A stretch of DNA of 12,584 bases from an uncultured Eubacteriales bacterium (GTDB taxonomy: Bacteria; Bacillota; Clostridia; Oscillospirales; UMGS1783): the NCBI GenBank assembly GCA_905209135.1, contig CAJLRT010000013.1:1-12584 (forward strand). The letters run 5' to 3'. The position numbers and the translations under genes were made by a program. The notes beneath the pieces are model-generated. The model saw nothing but the letters and a program-made list of their open reading frames with translations, ran no database searches and had not been told where the DNA came from. Of the stretch, positions 1 through 5,731 are shown in pieces; position 1 is the stretch's first letter, and every line of letters begins with the position of its first letter.

Positions 1-47
1 ACGAGATCACTGTGTGACTGGAGTTCAGACGTGTGCTCTTCCGATCT
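1..47 (+). other. Illumina TruSeq index adapter left in the assembly
   Basis: Not genomic DNA. The stretch matches the 3' end of the Illumina P7 index primer: ACGAGAT (1-7), a six-base index CACTGT (8-13, the reverse complement of ACAGTG, TruSeq index 5), then the 34-base read-2 adapter ending in CTCTTCCGATCT (14-47). Real sequence begins at about 48. Translated in the thrS frame, the adapter gives the peptide [11 protein letters not shown], a well-known contaminant of protein databases. The contig was assembled from untrimmed reads, so its left edge is an artificial end. Confidence 0.98.
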
Positions 48-550
48 GCATGGGCCGCACCTGGCAGTGCGGCACCATCCAGCTCGATTTCCAGATGCCG
101 GAACGCTTTGACCTGACCTATGTGGACGCGGACGGCGCGCGACGCCGCCCGGTCATGATCCACCGCGTCGTGTTCGGCTCCATCGAGCGCTTTATCGCGA
201 TCCTCACCGAGCATTTTGCCGGCGCGTTCCCGCTGTGGCTGTCGCCCGTGCAGGCGGTCGTGCTGCCCATCAGCGACGCGTTCCAGCCCTATGCGCGCGA
301 AGTGCAGCAGAAGCTGCGCGACGCGGGCCTGCGCTGCGAGCTGGACGGGCGCAGCGAGAAGATCGGCTATAAAATACGCGAGGCGCAGTTACAGAAAACG
401 CCCTATATGCTGATTGTCGGCCAGAAAGAGCTGGAGTCCGGCGCGGTTTCCGTCCGCTCCCGCAGCGAGGGCGACCTCGGCGCCATGACGGCGGACGCAT
501 TTATAGAAAAAGCGAAGGCCGAAATCGCCGCCAAGGCATACAGCCTGTAA
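48..550 (+). CDS. thrS: Threonyl-tRNA synthetase, C-terminal fragment (5' end missing)
   Basis: Class II aminoacyl-tRNA synthetase that charges tRNA-Thr in the cytoplasm. Only about the last 165 residues are present; family members are about 600-650 residues long. The fragment opens with [14 protein letters not shown], matching the active-site strand that in E. coli ThrRS carries Cys480, Thr482 and Gln484. It continues through RPVMIHR, whose His is the third zinc ligand (His511 in E. coli), and motif 3 GSIER, whose Arg corresponds to Arg520. The anticodon-binding domain follows, from about PLWLSPVQ to the end, including [10 protein letters not shown] and [10 protein letters not shown]. An apparent ATG at position 14 lies inside the adapter and is not a real start. 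The reading frame is open to a TAA and is followed closely by a terminator. Truncation is due to the contig end, not to mutation. Confidence 0.96.
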
Positions 551-590
551 GCGCCCGTATCCGCCCCCGCATTTACGCATGAACGGTTTG

Positions 591-619
591 AGCCCGCCGG
601 CGCGATCCGGCGGGCTTTT
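591..619 (+). terminator. Rho-independent terminator of thrS
   Basis: A perfect 10-bp stem (AGCCCGCCGG / CCGGCGGGCT) closes a six-base loop and is followed by a short T run. It lies about 40 bases after the thrS stop codon. Confidence 0.88.
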
Positions 620-674
620 GCTTTGCCCGCAGACCGGTACTAGAAAAACAATTCGTCCATATTTCCGCCCCCGC

Positions 675-703
675 TTGAAATCCCGCCGGGCCGATGATAC
701 AAT
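675..703 (+). promoter_or_regulatory. Sigma-A-type promoter for the PRPP synthetase gene
   Basis: TTGAAA (675-680), a 17-base spacer, and TACAAT (698-703) with a TGA extended -10 element just before it. Transcription should start near 710, giving a leader of about 67 bases. It sits between the thrS terminator and the next gene, which makes that gene monocistronic. Confidence 0.8.
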
Positions 704-776
704 AAATTCATACAGAATATAAAAGCGGCGGACGCGCACAGGTCCGGAACCGCTTGGATTCCAGGGGGTAAATCAT

Positions 777-1904
777 ATGTTGGAATTTGGAGTGATGGGC
801 GAGGGCAGCCATGGCCAGATGGCGGTCGTCGCCTTTTCCAACGCGGCCGAGATCGGGAAGAAAGTGGACGAGCACCTGCGCCGGGTCATGCCGCCCACGC
901 CGGAGGGAACGTACCTTGTCCCGCTTGAACAGGTCCGTTTTTCAAACGGCGAGGGCAAAATCCGGCTCAAGGACACGGTGCGCGGCAAGGACGTGTATAT
1001 CCTGAGCGATATCGGGAACTATTCCTGCACGTACGAGATGTTCGGCTTCACAAACCACATGGGCCCGGACGAGCACTTTCAGGACATCAAGCGCGCCATC
1101 TCCGCCATCGGCGGCACCGCCAACCGCGTCACGCTGATGATGCCGATGCTCTACCAGTCGCGCCAGCACAAGCGCAACGGACGCGAATCGCTCGACTGCG
1201 CCATGGCCCTGCAGGAGCTGCAGAATATCGGCGTGTCCACGCTGCTGTCTTTCGACGTGCACGACCCCACCATCCAGAACGCCGTGCCGCTCGTCTCCTT
1301 TGAAAACTTCTATCCCACCTATACCGTGCTCAAGCAGTTCCTGTTCGACGAGGGGGCGGAGATTGTCAATTCCAACCTGCTCATCGTCAGCCCCGACTCG
1401 GGGGCTATGGACCGCGCCATCTATTTCAGCGGCGTTTTGGGCGTGGACGTGGGCATGTTCTACAAGCGGCGCAATCTGCAGACCGTTGTGAACGGCCGCA
1501 ACCCCATTGCCCAGCACGAGTACCTCGGCACCGACGTGGAGGGTAAGAATATCATCATTGTGGACGACCTGCTCGCCTCCGGCGAGTCCGTGCTCGATAC
1601 CGTCCGCGAGCTCAACGAACGCGGCGCGGCCAAAATTTTTGTCATGGTCACTTTCGGCCAGTTTACGGCCGGGCCGGAAAAGTTCGACGCGCTCTACGCC
1701 GACGGCAAGCTGACGGGCGTATACTGCACGAACCTGACCTATGTCCCGCCTGAAATCCAGTCCCGGGAGTGGTTCCGCAGCGTGGACATGTCCAAGTATA
1801 TCGCCAAGATTTTCTACTGCCTCAACCACGACCACTCGATCGGGCCGCTGCGCAACGCGAAAGCGCGGCTGCGCAAGCTCATGCAGAACCGCTGGGGCAA
1901 ATAG
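777..1904 (+). CDS. Divergent ribose-phosphate pyrophosphokinase (PRPP synthetase)
   Basis: Probably makes PRPP from ribose 5-phosphate and ATP, the entry metabolite for purine, pyrimidine, NAD, histidine and tryptophan synthesis. The 375 residues are longer than the roughly 315 of classical Prs. Recognisable landmarks in order: an ATP-loop-like RQHKRNGRES at 129-138; the DVHDP segment with His162 at the place of the catalytic histidine of DLHA in Prs; the KRR of the catalytic flexible loop at 230-232; and the PRPP/ribose-phosphate loop IIIVDDLLASGES at 260-271. The loop lacks the fifth acidic residue of the usual DDxxDTGGT, having Ala267. Start chosen at ATG 777, with AGGGGG eight bases upstream. 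A promoter and a terminator bracket the gene alone. This resembles a variant PRPP synthetase branch seen in Clostridia. Another phosphoribosyltransferase activity cannot be excluded, because the N-terminal 60 residues look unlike canonical Prs. Confidence 0.85.
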   Translation: MLEFGVMGEGSHGQMAVVAFSNAAEIGKKVDEHLRRVMPPTPEGTYLVPLEQVRFSNGEGKIRLKDTVRGKDVYILSDIGNYSCTYEMFGFTNHMGPDEHFQDIKRAISAIGGTANRVTLMMPMLYQSRQHKRNGRESLDCAMALQELQNIGVSTLLSFDVHDPTIQNAVPLVSFENFYPTYTVLKQFLFDEGAEIVNSNLLIVSPDSGAMDRAIYFSGVLGVDVGMFYKRRNLQTVVNGRNPIAQHEYLGTDVEGKNIIIVDDLLASGESVLDTVRELNERGAAKIFVMVTFGQFTAGPEKFDALYADGKLTGVYCTNLTYVPPEIQSREWFRSVDMSKYIAKIFYCLNHDHSIGPLRNAKARLRKLMQNRWGK

Positions 1905-1928
1905 CACGGCGGCTGAAACCAACTGGAT

Positions 1929-1963
1929 ACGGCGCGGCCCTGTTTCGGGCCGCGCCGTTTTTT
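1929..1963 (+). terminator. Rho-independent terminator of the PRPP synthetase gene
   Basis: A perfect 12-bp stem ACGGCGCGGCCC / GGGCCGCGCCGT with a six-base loop, followed by six T residues, 24 bases after the stop codon. Confidence 0.93.
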
Positions 1964-2090
1964 GGGGGGAGGCCGGACATCTCGCCCGGAACAGGCGCAG
2001 GGCCGGAGAATCCCGGCTCCGCAGGCCGCGCGGGACCCCGGCGCAGGAAACGTCCGCGCGCCGGGTACAGGCGCGCCGAAAAACAAATGA
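1964..2090. other. Intergenic stretch with no recognised gene
   Basis: GC-rich spacer between the PRPP synthetase terminator and the next terminator. I see no ribosome site followed by a plausible coding frame, no promoter and no repeat. Open frames crossing it on both strands are low-complexity Arg/Pro/Ala translations typical of noncoding GC-rich DNA. Confidence 0.6.
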
Positions 2091-2128
2091 AAGGCCGGCA
2101 TGCGCTGAAAAGCGCATGCCGGCCTTTT
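2091..2128 (-). terminator. Strong hairpin terminator, probably bidirectional
   Basis: A perfect 16-bp stem (AAGGCCGGCATGCGCT with its complement) is capped by a GAAA tetraloop. On the minus strand it is followed by a T-rich tail (CTTTCATTTGTTTTT) and lies 73 bases beyond the stop of the membrane-anchored XRE gene, so it should end that transcript. On the plus strand it ends in TTTT and could catch readthrough from the PRPP synthetase gene. Confidence 0.85.
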
Positions 2129-2200
2129 GCGTTGCAAACAGGGCCAGGAGGACAAGCGGAAGCCCGCCCCGTATTCTCATATTGGGCGGGCGCAAAATAG

Positions 2201-2587
2201 CTATCCCCTGAAAAAACCCACCGAGGGGTTCAAAAGGTCCAGAACAAAAACGGAGAGGATAAACAGGATAAGGGCGCACAGGCAGATGAACAGCCGGTGT
2301 ATCCACTTATCCTTGGTGGAAATGAGTTTTCTGAACATGAGCATCTCTTCAGCATTGACCGACCCGCTGCGTTCCGGGTTTCCGGAGCGCGGGGGGATTC
2401 CCGCCAGTTCGTCGAGCGAGCCGTCCAGCGCAATGACGATATCGCAGACAGTTTGGAAGTTCGGATTGTCCGTCTGGCCGGCCATAATGCGGTTGATGGT
2501 TCCAACGGGAACTCCGGATAAATCAGCCAATTCCTGATTCGTCAGATTCTTTTTGTTTTTTAACAGTTTCAAGTAATCCGCCAGCAT
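2201..2587 (-). CDS. XRE-family transcriptional regulator with a C-terminal membrane helix
   Basis: A 128-residue protein. Residues about 5-62 form a Cro/C1-type helix-turn-helix: LKNKKNLTNQELADLSGVP, then GTINRIMAGQT as recognition helix, then a FQTVCDIVIALDGSLDELAG helix. This is a DNA-binding regulator by family. A charged linker follows (about 65-97), then a hydrophobic segment RLFICLCALILFILSVFVLDLL at about 99-119, which reads as one membrane-spanning helix with a short tail outside. The protein may therefore be tethered to the membrane. Start chosen at 2587 because AGGTGA lies seven bases upstream; an upstream in-frame ATG at 2623 would add 12 residues, has no ribosome site, and would span that ribosome site. 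It is divergent from the HTH gene at 2807 and shares its intergenic region. Base composition is clearly less GC-rich than flanking genes, which may indicate acquisition. The signal sensed is unknown. Confidence 0.85.
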   Translation of the reverse strand: MLADYLKLLKNKKNLTNQELADLSGVPVGTINRIMAGQTDNPNFQTVCDIVIALDGSLDELAGIPPRSGNPERSGSVNAEEMLMFRKLISTKDKWIHRLFICLCALILFILSVFVLDLLNPSVGFFRG

Positions 2588-2592
2588 AAAAT

Positions 2593-2606
2593 TATCACCT
2601 GTGATA
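2593..2606. promoter_or_regulatory. Palindrome overlapping the ribosome site of the XRE gene (candidate operator)
   Basis: TATCAC-CT-GTGATA is a perfect 6+6 inverted repeat with a two-base centre, a usual size for an operator of an XRE dimer. It contains the AGGTGATA ribosome-binding region of the minus-strand regulator gene, so a bound repressor could autoregulate it. Operator function is inference; only the symmetry and position are observed. Confidence 0.4.
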
Positions 2607-2648
2607 TGGCGCTTTATCGCCAAAATCTTCGCATTTGTACCGTTGTGA

Positions 2649-2677
2649 TTGACGAATCGACTGATATATAGTATCGT
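2649..2677 (+). promoter_or_regulatory. Possible promoter of the divergent HTH gene
   Basis: TTGACG (2649-2654), a 17-base spacer and TATCGT (2672-2677) on the plus strand. It overlaps the minus-strand promoter at 2668-2696, so the two may compete for polymerase. The -10 box is weak (four of six matches). An alternative start within the AT-rich block at 2703-2730 is possible, but no good -35 is visible there. Confidence 0.4.
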
Positions 2678-2696
2678 AACATCAATTCCAATACAA
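2668..2696 (-). promoter_or_regulatory. Promoter of the XRE membrane regulator gene
   Basis: On the minus strand: TTGTAT (2696-2691), a 17-base spacer, TACTAT (2673-2668). Predicted transcription start near 2661, leaving a leader of roughly 75 bases that includes the 2593-2606 palindrome. Confidence 0.6.
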
Positions 2697-2714
2697 ATTT
2701 AGCGCATATATTAT

Positions 2715-2732
2715 AACATAATTTATTATGTT
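2715..2732. promoter_or_regulatory. 18-base palindrome in the leader of the HTH/DUF6514-like gene (candidate operator)
   Basis: AACATAAT-TT-ATTATGTT is a perfect 8+8 inverted repeat in the AT-rich leader, about 75 bases before the start codon at 2807. Its size and symmetry fit a binding site for a dimeric HTH protein. It is unlike the other palindrome at 2593-2606, so the two divergent regulators may each have their own site. Binding is inferred, not shown. Confidence 0.45.
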
Positions 2733-2806
2733 TGTAAAGGGAGATGACAATTTCTAAGACTAAAAAATACAAACGCGCTTATATTTTAGGAAGAGGGGAC
2801 AACACG

Positions 2807-3277
2807 ATGAAAAGAAACCGGCCGCTGAACGATTTGGGCATATGGCTGATGCATGAACTCAACCGCCGGGATCTCAGCAGCAAAGAATTTGCCAATGTGA
2901 TACAGACAACGCCGCAGAATTTATCGGACATTCTGCGGGGCGACCGTTTTAGTCCGAAGACGCTTCACCGCTGGAGAGCCAGATTTGAAAACGCCCTGGC
3001 GTCCATTGATGAAAACCGGGGTGCGGACAGAAGTGCAAACATTGTTTATCAGGCAATCTGTACGAAAGTTACCGTGGAGGACAGCAGCTATATCGTGTAC
3101 GGAATGCAGATGCTCAGGGGTACTGTCGGCCATTATCTGATTGCGGACGAGATTCAGGACATAACGCCGAACGCGGACCGCATTCTGCAGATGGTACAGC
3201 TCTTTAACTGCGAAAAGGTGGCGGAGGTGCATTTCAGGGACGTGGTAATGGACAGCGTAAACAGCTTCGCATATTAA
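2807..3277 (+). CDS. Helix-turn-helix protein with a DUF6514-like C-terminal region
   Basis: A 156-residue protein. Residues about 10-62 look like a Cro/C1-type DNA-binding domain: GIWLMHELNRRDLSSKEFANVI, then TTPQNLSDILRGDR as turn and recognition helix, then TLHRWRARFENAL. Residues about 80-153 read YIVYGMQMLRG, LIADEIQDITPNADRI and LFNCEKVAEVHFRDVVMDSV. This resembles the small clostridial DUF6514 family as I remember it (a YGI-type strand, an IxDIS-type segment, and a C-terminal HxRDVVxD helix); that family call is tentative. Start chosen at ATG 2807 because AGGAAGAGGGG ends eight bases upstream. An earlier in-frame ATG at 2744 abuts its only purine run with no spacing and is unlikely. 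Codon usage is less GC-rich than flanking genes. It diverges from the XRE membrane regulator and probably forms a regulatory pair with it. Ligand and targets are unknown. Confidence 0.75.
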   Translation: MKRNRPLNDLGIWLMHELNRRDLSSKEFANVIQTTPQNLSDILRGDRFSPKTLHRWRARFENALASIDENRGADRSANIVYQAICTKVTVEDSSYIVYGMQMLRGTVGHYLIADEIQDITPNADRILQMVQLFNCEKVAEVHFRDVVMDSVNSFAY

Positions 3278-3305
3278 GCCCTTGCCGGCGCAGCTACCCC
3301 GGATG

Positions 3306-3352
3306 GCGCCGCGTTTCAGACTGATAAAAAGCGGCGCGGGCGCGGTCTGAAA
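3306..3352 (+). other. Interleaved inverted repeats in the 3' region of the HTH gene
   Basis: Two inverted repeats overlap in A-B-A'-B' order: GCGCCGC (3306-3312) with GCGGCGC (3331-3337), and TTTCAGAC (3314-3321) with GTCTGAAA (3345-3352). In RNA they could form an H-type pseudoknot or two mutually exclusive stems just before the terminator. No function is known. Confidence 0.4.
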
Positions 3353-3356
3353 ACAG

Positions 3357-3400
3357 AAACCGGCGGGATGGAGCTTTTTTGCTCCGTCCCGCCGGTTTTT
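3357..3400 (+). terminator. Rho-independent terminator, probably shared by convergent genes
   Basis: An 18-bp stem beginning AAACCGGCGGGATGGAGC, with one G-T wobble, closes a six-T loop and ends in a T run. It lies 80 bases beyond the HTH gene stop. On the minus strand the hairpin is followed by a partly T-rich tail and lies about 40 bases beyond the short lipoprotein gene, so it may serve both. Confidence 0.88.
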
Positions 3401-3441
3401 CACCGCCGCGGGGGGCGGGGCGCAGGATACGTCTTACCCGG

Positions 3442-3939
3442 CTAGAGCGCGCGCAGGGCGGCGCGCAGTTCGATAAGTTCGGCGCGCATCACATCCCCGT
3501 ATATGCAGAAGTCCAGCACCACGTCGCTCTCCTGCCGGTAGTAATGCGTCTCCGCCGTCCCGTCCGCCTCCAGCCGCACAACGCGATAGGTCTGTCCTGC
3601 CAAAATGACGGATTCCGCCTGCGCGCCGGCAAGCTCCTCCAGGGTTTTGCCGTCCTCGGCGTTGGCGGCGTACAGCGCGATTGTGAAACGCGCCTCCCCG
3701 TTTGCGTACACGCCCTCCAGCCGCCGGAAATAGCCGGTCCGCTCCGTGGGAACGCCGGTGTTGGCCGATACAGACCAGCCCGCGCCCGGTGCGAGCGCTA
3801 TTTCAAAAAACGCATTGGTATATTCGCTTCCGTCCCACTCTCCCAGCGCTTTGGGCACGCCCGGGTCAAACACGCTGCTGCACCCGGCGCACAGCAGCGC
3901 AAGCGCTGCGAGCAGGCAGGCCGCCTGCTTTCGTTTCAT
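3442..3939 (-). CDS. Small secreted lipoprotein, shorter paralog
   Basis: A 165-residue protein with a lipoprotein signal: basic MKRKQ, a hydrophobic Leu/Ala stretch, then lipobox LCAGC with the lipidated Cys at 20. It should be anchored on the outer face of the cytoplasmic membrane. The mature part begins with GEWDGSEYTNAFFEIAL, which matches the same region of the neighbouring lipoprotein (GTWTGDEYANEF). Later segments also correspond: a small-residue strand with FTIALY, a GQTYRVV strand matching GEEYVTF, and a terminal helix. Compared with the 204-residue neighbour, it lacks about 40 residues in the middle, where the neighbour has an acidic helical insert. AAGAAGGG precedes the ATG, and it has its own promoter at 3972-4000. 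Function unknown; proteins opening with a GxWxGxxYxN motif are common uncharacterised clostridial lipoproteins. Confidence 0.82.
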   Translation of the reverse strand: MKRKQAACLLAALALLCAGCSSVFDPGVPKALGEWDGSEYTNAFFEIALAPGAGWSVSANTGVPTERTGYFRRLEGVYANGEARFTIALYAANAEDGKTLEELAGAQAESVILAGQTYRVVRLEADGTAETHYYRQESDVVLDFCIYGDVMRAELIELRAALRAL

Positions 3940-3971
3940 ACAAGCCCTTCTTTCGCTAAAGCTCAGGCGCT

Positions 3972-4000
3972 ATTGTACCATATCTTCTTTTATTTTGCAA
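3972..4000 (-). promoter_or_regulatory. Promoter of the shorter lipoprotein gene
   Basis: Minus strand: TTGCAA (4000-3995), a 17-base spacer, and TACAAT (3977-3972) with a TGG extended -10 element. The -35 box directly abuts the T run of the preceding terminator at 4001-4039. Confidence 0.75.
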
Positions 4001-4039
4001 TAAAAAGGGCGCCCCGCCCACGGATAGGGGCAGGACGCC
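4001..4039 (-). terminator. Rho-independent terminator of the longer lipoprotein gene
   Basis: On the minus strand GGCGTCCTGCCC pairs with GGGCGGGGCGCC (12 bp with two G-T wobbles) around an eight-base loop and runs into CTTTTTA. It lies about 20 bases beyond the stop codon at 4058, separating the two paralogs into independent transcripts. Confidence 0.82.
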
Positions 4040-4057
4040 GCTTTGCAGTGCTTTGGA

Positions 4058-4672
4058 TTAATAGGCCTGGAACGCGTCGATCAGGGTCTGGTAGCCGGTC
4101 TCGGCCACGGCGCTGCCGCTGAAGGTGAATCCGGCAAAGTAGTTGCCGATCTTGCGGACGTACATCTTCTGGAAAGTCTCGTAATCCACCATCTCCGCCT
4201 CGAAGGTGACATACTCCTCGCCGCAGAATTCCTCCGTCTTGGCTTCGCCGATCTCATAGTTGAAGCTGGTCTGGCTCTTGAGCTGTTCTGTCAGGATGGA
4301 GACGTATTCCTCGGCGGTCATCTTATCGCCGCCCTGGATGCTCGTTACCTTTTCAAACATGATGATTACATTGACGCCCGTGGAGGGGTCCTGCACCATC
4401 GCGTCGTAGACCGTGTTGAGTTCGGCGAGCTTCAGCTCGTCCTCGGTCGCGTCGATAAACTCCTGGCCCAGAGAAAGCGCTTCGGAGAGCTCTTCGTCGC
4501 TGAGCTTGACAAATCCCTCGGGCATCGTGAAGCGGACGCCGGCGAATTCGTTGGCATATTCATCGCCCGTCCAGGTGCCGCGGGTCAGCTTCTTGGAAGC
4601 CGGTGCATTGTTGCACGCCGCGACGGACAGCAGCATCATCACGGCAAGCAGGATGGAAAGCGTTCTTTTCAT
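4058..4672 (-). CDS. Small secreted lipoprotein, longer paralog
   Basis: A 204-residue protein with a clear lipoprotein signal: MKR, a hydrophobic core, then lipobox VAAC with the lipidated Cys at 20. The mature domain starts at about residue 32 with GTWTGDEYANEFAGVRFTMP, a motif shared by many uncharacterised clostridial lipoproteins. An acidic helical region follows (about 57-87, SDEELSEALSLGQEFIDATEDE), then an alpha/beta region ending in YVTFEAEMVDYETFQKMYVR and a last helix. GAGGAG sits nine bases before the ATG, and a good promoter lies just upstream. Its close neighbour at 3442-3939 is a shorter copy, indicating local duplication and divergence. Role unknown; it could be a substrate-binding or stress-related envelope lipoprotein, but nothing in the sequence decides this. 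Confidence 0.85.
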   Translation of the reverse strand: MKRTLSILLAVMMLLSVAACNNAPASKKLTRGTWTGDEYANEFAGVRFTMPEGFVKLSDEELSEALSLGQEFIDATEDELKLAELNTVYDAMVQDPSTGVNVIIMFEKVTSIQGGDKMTAEEYVSILTEQLKSQTSFNYEIGEAKTEEFCGEEYVTFEAEMVDYETFQKMYVRKIGNYFAGFTFSGSAVAETGYQTLIDAFQAY

Positions 4673-4706
4673 GGTTCTATCTCCTCTAAAATATGATATC
4701 TTCGTA

Positions 4707-4735
4707 ATTATATCAAATTCAGTCGGAAATGTCCA
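4707..4735 (-). promoter_or_regulatory. Promoter of the longer lipoprotein gene
   Basis: Minus strand: TGGACA (4735-4730), a 17-base spacer, and TATAAT (4712-4707) with a TGA extended -10 element. The start should fall near 4700, leaving a short leader of about 28 bases. I see no terminator between the upstream dehydrogenase gene (stop at 4751) and this promoter, so readthrough from that operon is possible. Confidence 0.8.
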
Positions 4736-4750
4736 TATCCCCGCTCAATT

Positions 4751-5731
4751 TTATCTGCGGACCGTGACTTTGTCCCGGTTGATGACGTTGCCGCGCAGGG
4801 TTCCGCGGTGGTAGTCCAGAATGGTGTCGCAGCAGGCCTGCAGTACTTTGCGCTGCGCGTGCAGGCTGCCCGCCGCCGTGTGCGACGAGAGCATGACGTT
4901 GTCCATCGCGAGCAGCGGGTTGTCCGGACCGACCGGCTCCGTCTCGAACACGTCGAGCACGGCGCCCTGGAGCTGTCCGTCCTGCAGGGCCCGGATCAGC
5001 GCCTGTTCGTCCGCGACGGGACCGCGGCTGGTGTTGATGAAATACGCGCCCCGCTTCATGCGCGAGAACATCGCGCCGTCCACAAAATGGCGGGTGGACC
5101 CGGTCAGGGGCAGGTGCAGGCTGACAAAGTCGGCCCGCGCGAGCAGTTCCTCCAGGGACACGAGCGTCACGCCCAATTCCGCGGCGCGCGCCGGGTCGGG
5201 GTTCATGTCGTAGGCGACGACGTCCACGGGAAAGCCGGCGCAGAAGCGCGCGAAGGACTGGGCGATCGCGCCGAAGCCGATCAGGCCGAGCGTGCCCGTA
5301 AAGGACCGGCCCGGAAAACCGCGCCCCTGCCCCGCGTGCATGGCGGCGTTGTTTTTGCAGACGTTGCGCAGCAGCGCCAGCAGGGCGGAGATACAGTATT
5401 CGCCCACGCCGTCGGCGTTCATGCCCGGCATGTTCGCAACCGCGATGTTGTATTCGGTGCACAGGCCGATGTCCACGCTCTCCACGCCCACGCCGTTGCG
5501 CGCGATCAGCTTGAGGCTGTCCGCCAGGCGCGGAATGGACGTATCGCCGAAGATCTCGCTTGCGGCCAGCACATAGTCGTAGCCCCGCAGCTCCCTTGCG
5601 ACCCTGTCCTGATCGGTGGTGCTCATCAGCTCTATATAGTCGATCTCCATGCCCGCGTCGTAGAGCGGGCCGAGCAGGTCCGCGTACTGCGGCTGCAGGA
5701 CGTTTACCGTCAATGCGAGTCTGCGTTTCAT
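4751..5731 (-). CDS. D-isomer-specific 2-hydroxyacid dehydrogenase
   Basis: A 326-residue NAD-dependent dehydrogenase that by family interconverts a D-2-hydroxyacid and a 2-oxoacid. The central Rossmann domain has GLIGFGAIAQ (149-158, GxxGxG) followed by VVAYD with Asp175, which favours NAD over NADP. The catalytic set is present: Arg236 in INTSRG, Glu265 in FETEP and His284 in LSSHTAAG. The Arg-Glu spacing of 29 equals that of E. coli SerA. The N-terminal substrate domain has LIARNGVGVESVDI near 75-88. There is no C-terminal ACT domain, so this is not full-length SerA. The start at 5731 overlaps the aldolase stop as ATGA, with GGGAGG six bases upstream, so translation is coupled. Likely substrates are the oxoacids handled by that aldolase, such as pyruvate or hydroxypyruvate derivatives. 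The exact substrate is not readable. Confidence 0.9.
   Translation of the reverse strand: MKRRLALTVNVLQPQYADLLGPLYDAGMEIDYIELMSTTDQDRVARELRGYDYVLAASEIFGDTSIPRLADSLKLIARNGVGVESVDIGLCTEYNIAVANMPGMNADGVGEYCISALLALLRNVCKNNAAMHAGQGRGFPGRSFTGTLGLIGFGAIAQSFARFCAGFPVDVVAYDMNPDPARAAELGVTLVSLEELLARADFVSLHLPLTGSTRHFVDGAMFSRMKRGAYFINTSRGPVADEQALIRALQDGQLQGAVLDVFETEPVGPDNPLLAMDNVMLSSHTAAGSLHAQRKVLQACCDTILDYHRGTLRGNVINRDKVTVRR

Noticed and set aside
14..49. Apparent start of thrS at the ATG at position 14
   Set aside because: It lies inside the Illumina adapter; the encoded [11 protein letters not shown] is an artefact.
550..776. T-box or riboswitch between thrS and the PRPP synthetase gene
   Set aside because: The region holds only a terminator, a promoter and a leader of about 67 bases; no T-box motif or multi-stem fold is visible.
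1741..2211. Open frames on the plus strand running from the PRPP synthetase 3' end into the intergenic region
   Set aside because: Arg/Ala/Pro-rich translations without a ribosome site; they run through a perfect terminator.
942..2306. 454-codon open frame on the minus strand opposite the PRPP synthetase gene
   Set aside because: It mirrors a confidently identified gene, has no ribosome site, crosses two terminators and has a composition typical of antisense frames in GC-rich DNA.
2744..2806. Upstream ATG extending the HTH gene by 21 codons
   Set aside because: Its only purine run (AAAGGGAG) touches the ATG with no spacing, while the ATG at 2807 has a well-spaced strong site.
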